A stretch of DNA of 64,000 nucleotides, from positions 496,001-560,000 of the forward strand of contig JAIVFI010000009.1 of assembly GCA_025558095.1 (NCBI GenBank), read 5' to 3'. Made by a program: the position numbers and the translations under genes. Under the pieces are notes generated by a model, which searched no databases, was not told the DNA's origin, and was given only the letters and a program-made list of their open reading frames with translations. Positions 32,205 through 43,089 of the stretch are shown here, piece by piece. Every line of letters begins with the position of its first letter. Within the stretch, counting starts at the first letter, position 1. Origin of the DNA: Hyaloraphidium curvatum (taxonomy: Eukaryota; Monoblepharomycota; Hyaloraphidiomycetes; Hyaloraphidiales; Hyaloraphidiaceae).

Positions 32205-33755
32205 TCACTCCTGCGCCGCCTGCGCGCCCTGCGCCTTCCTCCACCCCTGCATCTCCCCGTCCGTCCGCTCCGCCAGCGCCTCCTTGTCCGCCGCGTCCTG
32301 CTCGTTCAGCGCCCGCGGGTCCGCGTCCGCGTTCGGGTCCGCCGGCTGCGGGGGCAGCGCCACGGGCATCATCATCGGGACCTGGTACACGGGGTAGGCC
32401 GGGATGCCGTAGGGCATGCCGACGCCCATGCCGACGCCCATGGGGGGGTAGGCGGGGATGGGGGGGAGCATGGGCGGGGAGTAGCCCGCGCGGGAGGCGG
32501 TATGGGAGCGGCCCCAGGAAAGCCGGATGCGCGAGCCGCCTGGCAACGGAGAGCCGATGAAAAAACGCACGAGACATGCGAGATGCAGGCGGGTGGGAGC
32601 GAAAGTCAGGCCGGGGACTCGCAGGTGAGCAAGCGCGACGCACCGAGGTTGTACCCGTTCAGCATCTGTATCGCCATCTCGGCGCTGGGCCGGTCCGCGT
32701 ACTGCACGAAGCCGCAGCCCTTGCCCGGCGGGATCTTGACGTAGGTTATGATTCCGTACGGCGCAAAGAAGCTGCGAGCCGCACGCGTGAGCGACGCGAA
32801 CGGGGCCCGAGCCGGCCGCTGGACGACCCACCTCCTCAGCTCATCCTCTGTCACGAACGCGCTCAGCCCGCCCACGAACACGGTGGTGTTTGTCGGGTCC
32901 GTGAACTGGTTCAGCGGGCTCGCGCCCCCGTACCCCGTCGGCCCCTGCGGGCTGGCCACCCTGTTCTTGGGGGTCGCCAGCGAGATGCGCATGGGGCGCG
33001 AGCCGCAGTACTGCCCCTGCATCTCGGCGATGGCGCGGACCTGCTCCGACTCGTCGGTGAAGCGGACGAAGCCGTACCCACGCGACACGTTGGTCACGGG
33101 GTCGGTGACGACCTTGGCGGTCTTGAAGGAGGGGTAGTGGGTGAAGAGGCTCTGTGGTGCCGGGCGGTCAGGCGTGTCGGAGGCGAGGACGGGTGCGGCA
33201 GAGAACTCACGGCGAGCATGTAGTCGGTGACCTCGGGCGCCAGGTCCCCGACAAACACCGAGAATTCCGGACCTCCGCGGTCCATTCTTGTGTGATGACA
33301 ACGCGTCAGAATGCGGGCAGAGTGAGCGGCGTCCGCGCGACCCACCCTATTGCGCCGCCGGCCCACGGCCGCGGTGCCACCGCCGGCTGGGCGCCGGCCC
33401 CCGACGCCCAGTTGAGCCTGAATGCGCGCGGCGTGCCGGGGATCGGCTGGCCGTTGAGCCCGAGCGCCATCTGGCACGCCTGCTGGGACGTAAACTCGAC
33501 GAAGCAGTAGCCCGGGTTGGCCCTTTCGTTTTCCGGGGAGTCAGCGCGCCGCCACCGGCCCGTGCCCGGAGCCACCCACCCCGTCGTCCTGTCGCGCACC
33601 ATCTTGACGCCGACCTGGTGCCCGTAGCCCGCCCACAGCTGCGTCACCCAGGCCTCGTCCATCCAGGGCTCGAGATCCGACTGGTACAGCGTGAACGGGC
33701 TCGCGGGCGCGTCGCCGCCGAACTGGCCGCCGGCGGCCGCGTAGTCCCACGCCAT
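32205..33755 (-). CDS. Three-RRM mRNA-binding protein, Nam8/Ngr1/TIA-1 type
   Basis: Several exons carry three RRM domains. RRM1 starts with TLYQSDLEPWMDEAWVTQLW and has RNP1 as NPGYCFVEF. RRM2 has SVFVGDLAPEVTDYML and RNP1 SRGYGFVRF. RRM3 has TTVFVGGLSAFVTEDEL and RNP1 GKGCGFVQY. The divergent RRM1 start and the three-RRM layout are those of yeast Nam8 and Ngr1, fission yeast Csx1 and animal TIA-1. These act in U1-linked 5' splice site choice or mRNA stability. The C-terminus is rich in Pro, Met and Tyr (YPPMGVGMGVGMPYG), then acidic. Which role applies cannot be read from sequence. Confidence 0.85.
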
Positions 33756-34514
33756 TGCTGCCCGCCGGTCGTTTTACGGTGGGATTTGGGGCGTTGTTTT
33801 GGGAAAGGGTCCGAAGGGCGGGCGGGGGCGTCCGCCGCGTCGGCCGGGGAGTGCGCGCCGCGGCCCGCGGAATCAGTCGCGCGCGCAGGCCATGCCGCCG
33901 TGCAGCGGCCGCGGTATTGCTGCGCGGGCCGGCGGTTAGGTTAGGGCGGGAGTCGAGGGGACGGAGGGGCCGTGGGGCGGCGGGTGGGCCCTGAATCTCG
34001 CAATGAATCTCGACACGAATATCCCCCGGGGGGTCCTCGAACACAACGGCCGTCCGCTCTGCCGGGCGGAAGGCGCGGCCCGGCGAGCCTGCAAGGCTCG
34101 GTCGCGCCCGCCCGGGCGATCGGACGCCGATCGGACGCGCTGCGGGAGGCGGCCGGCCAACGGAACCAGGGACGCGGCGGAAGGGTGCCGCCCCGCCGGC
34201 CGACCTAACAAACACAGGTGCAGGCAGCGCGGGATCAGCGTGCCACTTCGTATGCAGGCAAATGAATGCAACCCGAGGCGCCGCGCTCGCTCCTGCGGCC
34301 TGTCCGGCACCATTTGCCGGAAGGGTCGGAGCGGCGGGAAACACTCGGCCTTCAAAACCGTGCTCGAATCCGTAGCTACAAATGGCAAAGCACCTTCCGT
34401 ACCGTCATCCATGCATGCTCGACGTTTTCCGGGCCCGCGTTCGGCTGCCACGCACCGCCGTCCAGTAACCCCAGATAGTCCACTCCCTGAAGAGAAGTCC
34501 GCCCCGTCTACCGA
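33756..34514. other. Intergenic region upstream of the three-RRM gene
   Basis: 759 bp without a supported gene. It is very GC-rich near the RRM start and contains TTAGGTTAGGG at 33936-33946, a telomere-like promoter element. No other repeat or RNA gene seen. Confidence 0.5.
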
Positions 34515-35573
34515 TCACGCCCTTCTCGGCGCCTCCTCCACCCTCTGCGCCGACCCGCCCCTCGGCAACGAGTCCGCTCTCCTGGACACGTGCGCGCCGT
34601 ACATGCTCCTCAGCGGCAGGCTCTTTAGCTCCGCCGCCTCGGGCGCCTCCTTGGCCGGCCTCGTCATGCCGTCGAGCGACAGCCTGACGCCGGCGACGAC
34701 GGCCTTGCCCAGGCTGCGCACGGAGCCGAAGCTCCCCGCCAGCTCGTCCGTGCGGGTCGCGCGCAGCGGGGAGCCGGGCGCCGTGCGCGGCAGGGAGCCC
34801 GAGTGCCGGCGGGGCGACTCGTCGTCGAAGTAGTCCGCGGGCCTGCGGCCCTCGAGCATCTCCGAGGGCGGGCGCCGCAGCCGCCTGCCGCCGCCGTTGA
34901 GCGACTCGAGCGACGGCGCGACGCGCACCGTGCGCGGCTGCGTGCCGGGCCAGGGCACGTCGACGGCGTACTTTTGCAGGCGCTTCAGGCTGGGCCTGTG
35001 CGGGTCGTCAGCCTCCTCGGCCTGCCGCGCGATGTCGCGGCCGTAGTCCTCGAACAGCCTGCCCAGCAGCGCGGTGACGTCGCCGTCGATGCGGTCGAAG
35101 AAGCCGCGCGGGTCGTCGCTGGCCTGGTCTGCGCGCGGCGTCGAGGGCGCGCGGGGCAGCTGCGACTTTGACACGCGGCGCGGGAATTGCATCGTCCTGC
35201 CGCGCGGGGGGTCGAGCGACGGGGGCGCGGCGTTGGCGGCGCGCGGGCCGTCCAGCTTCAGCAGCGCGGCGGGCGACAGCGGGGCGGGCTCCAGCAGCCA
35301 GCCGTCGTCGTCCGCCCACGGGTCCGCGTCTGAGACGGGCGAGCCGGGCAGCGCGGGCGGCGAGGCCGGCGCGGGGGGTGCGGGGGGCGCGGGGGCGGGG
35401 GTCGCGGCTGCCGGCCCGGGGACGGCCGGCGCGGGGATGGCCAGCTGCCTGCGCGCGTGGATCGAGTCGCGCGACCACAGCCCGTTGGCGCGCAGGATGG
35501 CGTCGGCCGGCACGCCGTACAGCAGCGACAGCCCCGCGAGGGTGTCGGTGCGCGACACCGCGTGCACCCGCAT
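34515..35573 (-). CDS. Intracellular LysM-domain protein
   Basis: An uninterrupted 352-codon frame. Residues 3-48 form one LysM (VHAVSRTDTLAGLSLLYGV, ADAILRANGLW, ARRQLAIPA). There is no signal peptide, so this is the cytosolic LYSMD-like class, not a secreted chitin-binding effector. A Pro/Ala-rich linker and a long Ser/Arg-rich region follow. In the middle is a helical stretch FFDRIDGDVTALLGRLFEDY. Family function is poorly known (LYSMD proteins have been tied to endomembranes). The C-terminus is basic and Ser-rich. Confidence 0.7.
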   Translation of the reverse strand: MRVHAVSRTDTLAGLSLLYGVPADAILRANGLWSRDSIHARRQLAIPAPAVPGPAAATPAPAPPAPPAPASPPALPGSPVSDADPWADDDGWLLEPAPLSPAALLKLDGPRAANAAPPSLDPPRGRTMQFPRRVSKSQLPRAPSTPRADQASDDPRGFFDRIDGDVTALLGRLFEDYGRDIARQAEEADDPHRPSLKRLQKYAVDVPWPGTQPRTVRVAPSLESLNGGGRRLRRPPSEMLEGRRPADYFDDESPRRHSGSLPRTAPGSPLRATRTDELAGSFGSVRSLGKAVVAGVRLSLDGMTRPAKEAPEAAELKSLPLRSMYGAHVSRRADSLPRGGSAQRVEEAPRRA

Positions 35574-36290
35574 GCCGCCGCCCGGCGCCGCTAGCGAAGT
35601 CCCGTCGACCGCCAGCTTGGCTGACTTCCTCCTAGCAAGGGGTAGGCGTTTGGCTGGCTAGGGCCGAATGGTGAGCTGGGTTTGCCTCTTCGTCATGGCC
35701 ATCTTGGCTGAAGTTTGACGGCGATCGGGAGGGCATCAAATCCTGCGCGATCGGTTGTCGCAACACAACGCTGTCCCGGCGCTCGGGTTCCTCAGATTGC
35801 CCATATCTGGATATGGCAAACCCGTTGGCCTTCCTCCCGTGGTGCTCCCCAACGTGGCTGCTCGCCGGTGCGTCCGCCAACTCCCCCGGAACGCCCCTGC
35901 CTGACACCTCCTCCTCCCGGACGCTAGCACCCGTCATCGGCCTCGGGATCGCAGCGCACAGGCGCTACGAGCGCCGGAGACAGCGGGAGGTCGAGAGAGT
36001 GATGTCGAAGCCGGACTTACCGACGCTTTCACCGCCTGGAGACGCTCGCTGATGCTTCGGCATCGTCAACCTCCCCTGCGCCCCAGCTGGACTCGCGGCG
36101 CGCATCGCTGGACTCTGCGCCGTGTCAGCAGACACGATACCCCTTTCAAATCACCAACGCCCAATCGGCCGTGTACATTCCTACCATTCCTCAAATCGAC
36201 TCGTTCCGCACCGTGCTTCAGCTTCCAATCCATCCTCCGAGCGCCGCCCCGTAGGGCAACCGAATGTCCCGTGCCGCCGTTGCAGCGATT
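35574..36290. other. Intergenic region
   Basis: 717 bp between the LysM-protein start and the STYX-like stop codon. Open frames are short and show no domain. It probably holds the LysM promoter and the 3' UTR of the phosphatase gene. Confidence 0.5.
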
Positions 36291-37480
36291 TTACCCCATT
36301 TCTTCGTCCATTTCGTCGTCCCCGTCCTCCTCCGGCGCCGCCCGCCTGCGCTCGCCCTGCCGCAGGATCATGTCCGGCGTGTAGTTGAGCGCCTGGATGT
36401 GTTCCCGCGCCCGGAAGATGGGCTCGTACTCCTGGACGGCGGGGCGCGCGGTCAGCCTTCCGCCCGACACCGCGCTGCCGTCCGACCCACCTTCAGCTGG
36501 CTCTTGAACCCCTCGTTCGGGTTCATGCAGAACCTCCTGTTCTGCACGTAGTTGAACGCCGTCTGGAAGTCCGTCCGCTGGCTCTCCATCACGTACGCGA
36601 CGACAAACGCCGGGCTCCGCGAGATTCCGCCGTTGCAGTGCACGAACACGCGGCCGCCCGAGCCGCGCGCAGAGTCGATGAACTTGCGGGCGGCGGGGAA
36701 GTGCGGGATGAGGTTCTCCAGGGGGTGGTCCGAGACCTCGCTGAAGACGGGGGGAAAGGGTGGGAGAAGGGAGAACCGGCATCCAGAAGCCGAGGAAGAG
36801 CATCGGAGAAAGGCAGGAGCGGGCATCCAGGGTCCAGAATGAGCACCCAAGCGAAGCAATAGACAGCCAGCGAGCAGATCAAGGCGACCACAGATCCCCA
36901 AAGCGACCGAGACGAGTGCCAAGAACGAACGAGCGAGGCACCGTCAGCCTCCCCTCCCTTCCACCCCGCAGAACCCTACCCACATCTCGTGGTACCGTAT
37001 CTCCTCCGGAAAATGGCACTTGACGATGTACTTCTCCGTCGCGTCCCGCAGGCACAGGATGTGGGTGATGCCCCGCTGCCGGAGCAGCTCCCGGTTCTTG
37101 CTGCACACGTACGGGCCCAGCCACAGGCCGGGGAGGATCTCCTGCATGTCGCGGCGCATTTCGTACCGCCATTCGAAGGGCCGGCTGGGTAGGTTGGGGG
37201 GTGAGGAGGTGCGGGGGGCGGGGGAGGCAACGAGCGGCCCACTCTATCCGTTCGAAGGTCTGGCGGACCGGCGGGGCCTCCTGTGGGGGAAGAGGAGGAT
37301 GTGTCAGATCCGCATCGCCGTTTTGGGCGGTCCGACGCGCGGCAGGGAAGGCAAGGCGGGGCCCGGTTGGGGCGGGAAGTCCGCGTCCCGACGGGGCCGA
37401 GCGGTCGGCCCTTGGGGCTCCGCGGCCGCAGATCCGGCGGGACGGAAAGAAGGGCAATGTACCTGTACTGGAGCGGCCAT
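36291..37480 (-). CDS. STYX-family dual-specificity phosphatase with catalytic Cys present
   Basis: Spliced from small exons: MAAPVQ (ATG 37480), EAPPVRQTFERI, then PFEWRYEMRRDMQEILPGLW and onward. It aligns along its length with animal STYX: RGITHILCLRDATE, DHPLENLIPHFPAARKFID, AFNYVQNRRFCMNPNEGF, EYEPIFRAREHIQALN. The signature reads VFVHCNGGISRSPAF, an intact H-C-x5-R-S. Animal STYX has Gly in place of this Cys and is a pseudophosphatase, so this protein should be catalytically active. The acidic tail DGDDEMDEEMG ends it. Confidence 0.85.
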
Positions 37481-37623
37481 GGCAGCGCGGTCAGGCGCGG
37501 AACAGGGCAGGGGAGAGGACGCGGTCAGGAGCAGTCCGGTTGCTCGAAATAACTGAATCACCCCCGCAGCTCTACCTTTCCGCTCCGCGGCTCGCGGGGC
37601 CGCCGATCGCCGTACAACTCACC

Positions 37624-38805
37624 CTACCAGAGCTGGATCCGAGCGTTGATCATCTGCCGCCAAAAGACCTCCTCTTCGAGATCTGCCTTGCCCAGCTCCT
37701 CCCTTTCGGGACGGATGATGACCTCGCGGATCGTAGGAAGCGCGTCGGCGATGGCGGAGTAGATCTCGGCCGCTGTCCATTCGTGGGACAGATAGGCGAA
37801 CTGCTCGATATCGAGCCTAGCCAGATCCAACGAGAGGCTGTCGAGCGAGGAATGCACGTTAAGATCCCTCAGGGAAGAAGTGCAGGGTTCGATGAGGATG
37901 AGCTCCCTGATGAATGCCGCGCGGGCAAATGCAGCGAGCCCGGGCATCGAGTCGCTATTCGAGCAAAACAACGACACCTCGAGGTTGCGCGGGCCGGGCA
38001 GGCGGGCAAAGTCGGTGATCCTCGCCGTTTCACACAGGGCGATGCGCCGCAACTTGCTCCCGACGTCGGGGTGGGATCGCAGCGGGTCCATCCATGCACA
38101 GGGCTGCCGCACACGAGAGTCGAAATACAATGACTCGAAGCCCGGTGCCCGGGCAAGCATGCGAATTAGGCCCCCGACGGCCTCTTCGTCGTTGTAACAG
38201 CCGTCCGGAACTTCGACGTGCCGCACCGAACTGGGAAGCCAGGCATAGTGGGGGAACGAGCTTTCCGACGGGGACCAAAACTCCACGCGAGTTAGCAACG
38301 GTCCAGCGAGCTCCAGCATGTCCCAAGGGAAAGGAAAATCTTCGTCGCACGACGTCAGGTCGACCTCCAAGAGTCGGAGAGTAGGTAGAGCAGCTCCGAG
38401 AAGCTTCATCAGCAGCGGTTCGCTAAAGCCGCGGACTACAAACAAAAGTTCTTCGACGTGCGCGAACCTTTGCTCCCTGCTTAGGTATCCTCCCAAGGAG
38501 CACAAGTGGCGGACAGCGTCGTCCCTTTCCGAGAACTCATTGAACTCATTGGTGTTCATCGTATAGAATGAAAGCCGGCGCATCAGCACTGGAAGGACAG
38601 CGATATAGCAGGCTCGGCTGCAGAGCAAGACATGAAGTGCCGAACGGTAGTTCAATGCCCCCGTAAGATGCGCAGCGACGAGCTTCAGAATCTCGGGCGG
38701 GAGGTGTGGCGCGGACGTTGCAGGCGTAAAGCTCTTCAGAACCCGAAGACCCGTGTCGTACCATGTCTTCCTAGCGAGCGAAAGCTCAAGTGCAGTCCTT
38801 TTCAT
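37624..38805 (-). CDS. F-box/LRR-like protein
   Basis: An open frame of 393 codons from ATG 38805. A conventional F-box (SAPHLPPEILKLVAAHLTGA, LLCSRACYIAVLPVLMRRL) follows about 30 N-terminal residues. LRR-like segments follow to the end (RQMINARIQLW). The residues before the F-box (MKRTALELSLARKTWYDTGL) and open sequence upstream resemble the second half of another F-box, as in the neighbouring gene (LMRSALELALANRECF). The N-terminus may therefore be a remnant of an unequal crossover between relatives. Confidence 0.7.
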   Translation of the reverse strand: MKRTALELSLARKTWYDTGLRVLKSFTPATSAPHLPPEILKLVAAHLTGALNYRSALHVLLCSRACYIAVLPVLMRRLSFYTMNTNEFNEFSERDDAVRHLCSLGGYLSREQRFAHVEELLFVVRGFSEPLLMKLLGAALPTLRLLEVDLTSCDEDFPFPWDMLELAGPLLTRVEFWSPSESSFPHYAWLPSSVRHVEVPDGCYNDEEAVGGLIRMLARAPGFESLYFDSRVRQPCAWMDPLRSHPDVGSKLRRIALCETARITDFARLPGPRNLEVSLFCSNSDSMPGLAAFARAAFIRELILIEPCTSSLRDLNVHSSLDSLSLDLARLDIEQFAYLSHEWTAAEIYSAIADALPTIREVIIRPEREELGKADLEEEVFWRQMINARIQLW

Positions 38806-38883
38806 GCCCCGTCTTGCAAGATGCCCGACGACCAGGGAGATCGCTCGGAGCGGAATAGCGGGCCTGCTCGTAGGCACGAACCT

Positions 38884-39925
38884 TCAATTCGGCAGCGAAA
38901 GCCAGAAGCGGTCCTCGTCCGTTCCTTCGTCCCGCCACCCGTCTCCGCGCAGAACAGTGATGCTGTCGAGCCATTCCAAATCGTAGGCGAGGGAACGAAA
39001 GAAGGTTTCGGGCAAGATGCGGGGATTCCGACGGAGAAAGGCAGCGATTGTGGGGCGAGCGTGGCTCAAAATCAGCTTCTCGGAACAGTCAGGCAGAAAA
39101 AAGAAGCGCAAATCCTCCGTCGGGACGTGCGAAAGCGTGAAACAATTGATCCAGACGGTATCTCGATCGCGCAGGCGCAGACTGGAATCAGTCGTTCTCG
39201 TATCCCACGTCGAGTTGTTGCCCTTTCTCGAAGCCCGGAATGCGCAGGATGTTGTCCAAATCCTCGCCAGCGTCGGTACACACCTCTTTCAGCTTTGAAA
39301 GCAGACCGGGGCACCGGCTTAGGGGATGCCCGGCAAAGTCCGCCACGTTCAGCCCTTCTCTGTGTGCCCATTCCTCCAAGCCGGGCGACCTGTTCTCCAA
39401 AAGATCAAAGATGATTCCGTCAGGGTCCAAAGAGTTCTTCCATCGCAAAACTACGCGGCGAACCGATTTGGGCAGGCTGACGCTTTCCAGATACTCCGGG
39501 GCTCTCGTACGAAGAGAGAGGAAAAGCTCCGAAGGCCCCGAGTCCACAAGTCCCGGAAGACAATCAAATGCCTGGCGTGCGAAGTCCCCGTAGCACACCA
39601 CGAGATCCAGTCTCTGGAGATGAGGCAACACGGTCTGCAGCAGTCGGTTCCACGGCCAAGTTGGCGGGTTCTTCAGGTTGCATTCCACCTCCTTCACGTA
39701 TCGGAGGCCCGAAAACCGCGGCAAAGCTTCCGAGAATGTCGATGCGGCGACCGCCTCCATTTGCGTTTCCAGCTTTTGGACAAAACGAAGGCGGCGGTAC
39801 AGGTTGGGCAAAGATGCGTGGAAGCACTCGCGGTTCGCGAGGGCCAGCTCCAGCGCGGAACGCATCAGCTCCATCGAAGCGAGCTCGGCGACCAATGATG
39901 CGATGATTTCGGACGGAAGCTCCAT
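38884..39925 (-). CDS. F-box/LRR-like protein, interrupted near the C-terminus
   Basis: From ATG 39925 a 245-codon frame opens with MELPSEIIASLVAELASMEL and ALANRECFHASLPNLYRRLR, an F-box, then LRR-like repeats, and stops at 39188. Protein-like sequence resumes in another frame (LRLRDRDTVWINCFTLSHVP, TEDLRFFFLPDCSEK, RSLAYDLEWLDSITVL) to a stop at 38884. The only GT-AG pair at the break would give a 26-nt intron, too short. A frameshift is therefore likelier than splicing. It is 79 bp upstream of the next F-box gene in the same orientation. Confidence 0.6.
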
Positions 39926-40131
39926 TGGGCGCTGGTGCGCTTTGAAGCGTAGTCGTCCAACGCGCGCGTTTTCGCGCGCGGGATCAATGATCGCACTCCA
40001 GACCTGGGCCCGCCCGCTGGACTAGACTGGCACCGTTTGCTCGGTTCCAGAGTCGGCTGAACTCGCTCGCATCGTTCTTGCCGACCGCTTGAAGGGTAGC
40101 GCCGTCCGGTTTCCCCCGCCGTACCGCAGCC
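39926..40131. promoter_or_regulatory. Divergent promoter with a short hairpin
   Basis: 206 bp between the F-box gene (minus) and CWC25 (plus). At 39961-39976 it has CGCGCG-TTTT-CGCGCG, a perfect hairpin with a four-T loop. Function unknown. Confidence 0.4.
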
Positions 40132-41802
40132 ATGGGTGTAGGATTCCGCGTTCCCCGGCACTCTGGCGCCCCGCTGACCTTTCCTTCGAACATCAGGGCG
40201 GAGACCTCAACTTGAAGAGTGAGTCTCGCTCGGTCTCCGTGGCCTGGGACCTTCTCTGACCACGGTGTCCCGCAGAGAGCTGGCATCCTGCCACGCTTCG
40301 CAACATCGAGAAAGTATGGCAGACGGAGCAGAAGGCCGCGGCCGAGAAGCGCAAGGTGGACCAGCTGCGCAAGGAACTGGAGGAAGAGAGGCAGAAGGAG
40401 GAGCTGAAGAAGCTCCACGCGGCAGCCAGCGGAAAGTGCGTTCCCCGTTGCTGCGCACCGCCCCCACCGTACTAACCCGCTTCCGGCCTTCAGAAAATAC
40501 CAAGAAAAAGTCGACTGGATGTATTCTTCGGGGCCGATGGGGTCCGGAGCTACGCTGGCGGATGAGCGCGAGGAGTTCCTGCTCGGCCGCAAGAAGGTGG
40601 ACAAGATTGTGGAGCAGGGGACCAAGGTCGAGGAGCTGAACCCGACGACGTCGACGGCGCACGCGCGGACGGGCAACTCTGTTTACGGTGCCACCGCCAA
40701 TACCCTGCGCGACATGCAGTCCAAGATCCGGGACGACCCTCTGCTGATGATCAAGAAGCGCGAGCAGCAGGCCATCGAAACGACGCTGGCCAACCCGCTG
40801 CGCGTCAAGGAGATCAAGGAAAAGGTGGAAAAGACCAAAAAGGAGAAGAAGGAGAAGAAGAAGCGCCGGAAGGACTCGGACTCGGATTCTGACGACGGCA
40901 AGCGCCGCCGCAAGCGATCTCGATCTCGCTCGAGATCGAGATCGCCTGACAGGAGGCGGGAGCGGAGTCTTGACAGGCGGGACAGCGACCGCAGGCGGGA
41001 GCGGTCGCCCGAACGGGATCGCAGGCGCGAACGGTCGCCTTACGGCCGGGACGGACGGCGGGACAGGGAAAGATCCCCGATTGACAAGCGGCGCCGCTCT
41101 CCCGAAGATCGAAGGCGCTCGCCGGACGATCTGCGCCGCCCCTCGCCGCATGATGCGCGGAGGCGTTCGCCGGACGATGCACGGAGGCGGTCGCCCGAGG
41201 ACTGGCGCCGCAGGTCGCGTTCGCCGAGACGCGACGGTCGTCGTTCTCCGGTTCGCCGCGGTCCGAGCCCCGGTGGCTCGGGAGACAGCGGCGGCGACAG
41301 GCGCGACAGCTATCGGCGTATGGAAGGCTCTCGCGTGGAGAGGGACGGCTTTCGTGGAGAGCGCGAGAGGGATTTCGGCCGCCGAAGCCCCCCTCGTTCG
41401 GACTACCGCGCAAACGGATACGCAAACGGACGCGAACGGCCCGTCAACGGACACGGGGCGCAGAACGGGCATCGCGATCCGCCCCGGGACCCCGAAGCGG
41501 AGAAGAAGGCCAGGGAGGAGAAGCTGAGGCAGATGATGGAGGATGCCGAGGAAATGGACACGCAACGCGAAGTGCGCGTGCAGGAGATGGCCAAGGAACG
41601 GGCCGCCGAGGAGGCACGGGACGCGGCGGAGAGGTCCAAGAGGCTCAAGGAGAGCTCGGGCTTTGCGGGCACCTCGGGCAGCGATGCGGGCTTCCTCAAG
41701 GGCATCCAGTCCAACATTGTCTCCGGCGGTGCACACTCTGCCGCCGATCTCATCCAGCGGCGCCGCAACAATCGCCAAAGGGACGATAGTGACTTCCTCT
41801 GA
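40132..41802 (+). CDS. CWC25: Pre-mRNA splicing factor Cwc25
   Basis: Exon 1 is only ATGGGT (40132-40137). Splicing then gives MGGGDLNLKKSWHPATLRN, the invariant Cwc25 N-terminus, EKVWQTEQKAAAEKRK, and later KYQEKVDWMYSSGPM. Four exons; all junctions keep frame. Cwc25 joins the activated spliceosome after Prp2 and promotes the first transesterification. The conserved N-terminus is followed by ADEREEFLLGRKKVDK and a very long RS domain (SRSRSRSRSPDRRRERS and onward to about 41400), then a helical tail with EKKAREEKLRQMMEDAEEMD. The RS region is far longer than in budding yeast, nearer to metazoan CWC25. Confidence 0.95.
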
Positions 41803-43089
41803 TGATCGAAGGTCGGTTGGCGAGCGCATCGAGATGCCCGGCACCAGCGGAGAGACATTATTTCTGTTGTGCAATTGTATGCATTGGTCGATCTAGATTT
41901 TCCACGTCGCCTTGGCCTCGATCGCGGTAGCCTGTTGGCGCCCGCCCCCTTTTTGGCCAGCGCTGGCCGGAGCGCGCCCACGGGCGACTTTTGTTTTTGA
42001 TTACCTGGGGATTGAAAAATCTATTAAGGAGAATAATGTTTACTGACCCGAATCCGGAGCCCGTTTCCACGCCATTTTGCGCGATTCTGGCCCATTCCCG
42101 GCTCTCCTGGCGCGTCTCGAGACCTCCCGATTGCCTCCCTGGTGCTCGATGTGGAGTTCTGCGGCGCCGGGGTCCAGGACTTGGTGCTCTTCCCGGACCT
42201 TGCGCGGAGTCGCCTCGCGGGCTGCAGTCCTCCTGGAAACACGGTTATCCGATGATTTTATCTTTTCTATGGAGCAGTTGGCCAGTGGAACCTGAAGCAA
42301 CGCGTTCCCGGACTCTTGGGGCACGGAAAACCATGCACATCTCCTCGCTGTGACGCAACGCGGGTGCCTTCGAGCACCGCGCGCCGAGAGCACGTTTGGG
42401 AACCTTTAGAAACCTCAGGTACGGGCGGAATGGGCCGCGTCGCTCGTGTGCTGCAGGATTTGGCCGGCTCGAAGTTTGTCGCGCTCGCCCTTCGAATGTG
42501 CTCATTTCTTGGCTCTTCGCTCCGTCGGATGTTCGTTGGAGGAAGCTCTTTCAGCGTGTCACGTGGATCTTATGGCGGGCTCGCTGCTCACGGACTGTCG
42601 ACGCTCGAGACGCGCTACGCGCCGTTGGCGCGATCTACCTGTTGGAATCAAGCGCAACGGGTTCTTTGGTGAAGAGAGCAAATGTCGTTTTGATTGCTTT
42701 TGTTTGGGGCTTCACGCGAGGGACGCTTGGTCCCCTGGTCACCTCAGATGTGGCCAACTTTGCGCCCACACTTCAGAACCCCCTCCCGAGAAGCGGCTGG
42801 TTGCCGAAGATGGAGAACACAACATGCAGGATTGCCGATGCCATGTGGACGAGCAGCTCCGTGGCCGATGGTGACCTGTCTGCCTCCTCGTGTACGTTTC
42901 CCGCAAGACCATCTCGATTTCGCGGGCTTGGCATCAAAGACGGAATCAAATGAATGGAAATGACTGCTTGAAACGCAGATAAGGATGCAGTAATGTCGAG
43001 GAAAGGATTACAAGAGGATATGGTCTATCTTGGCATCTGCCCCGTCCTCCGCGCCTCCCCACCCCTGGCACAGATCGTGAACGCCCCGT
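41803..43089. other. Intergenic, left edge of the accessory island
   Basis: 1.29 kb. Base composition falls below that of the flanking genes near 41860-42060. Frames on the plus strand between 42316 and 42963 overlap one another, and none shows a domain or splice logic. It could hold decayed element sequence, but I cannot show that. Confidence 0.5.
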
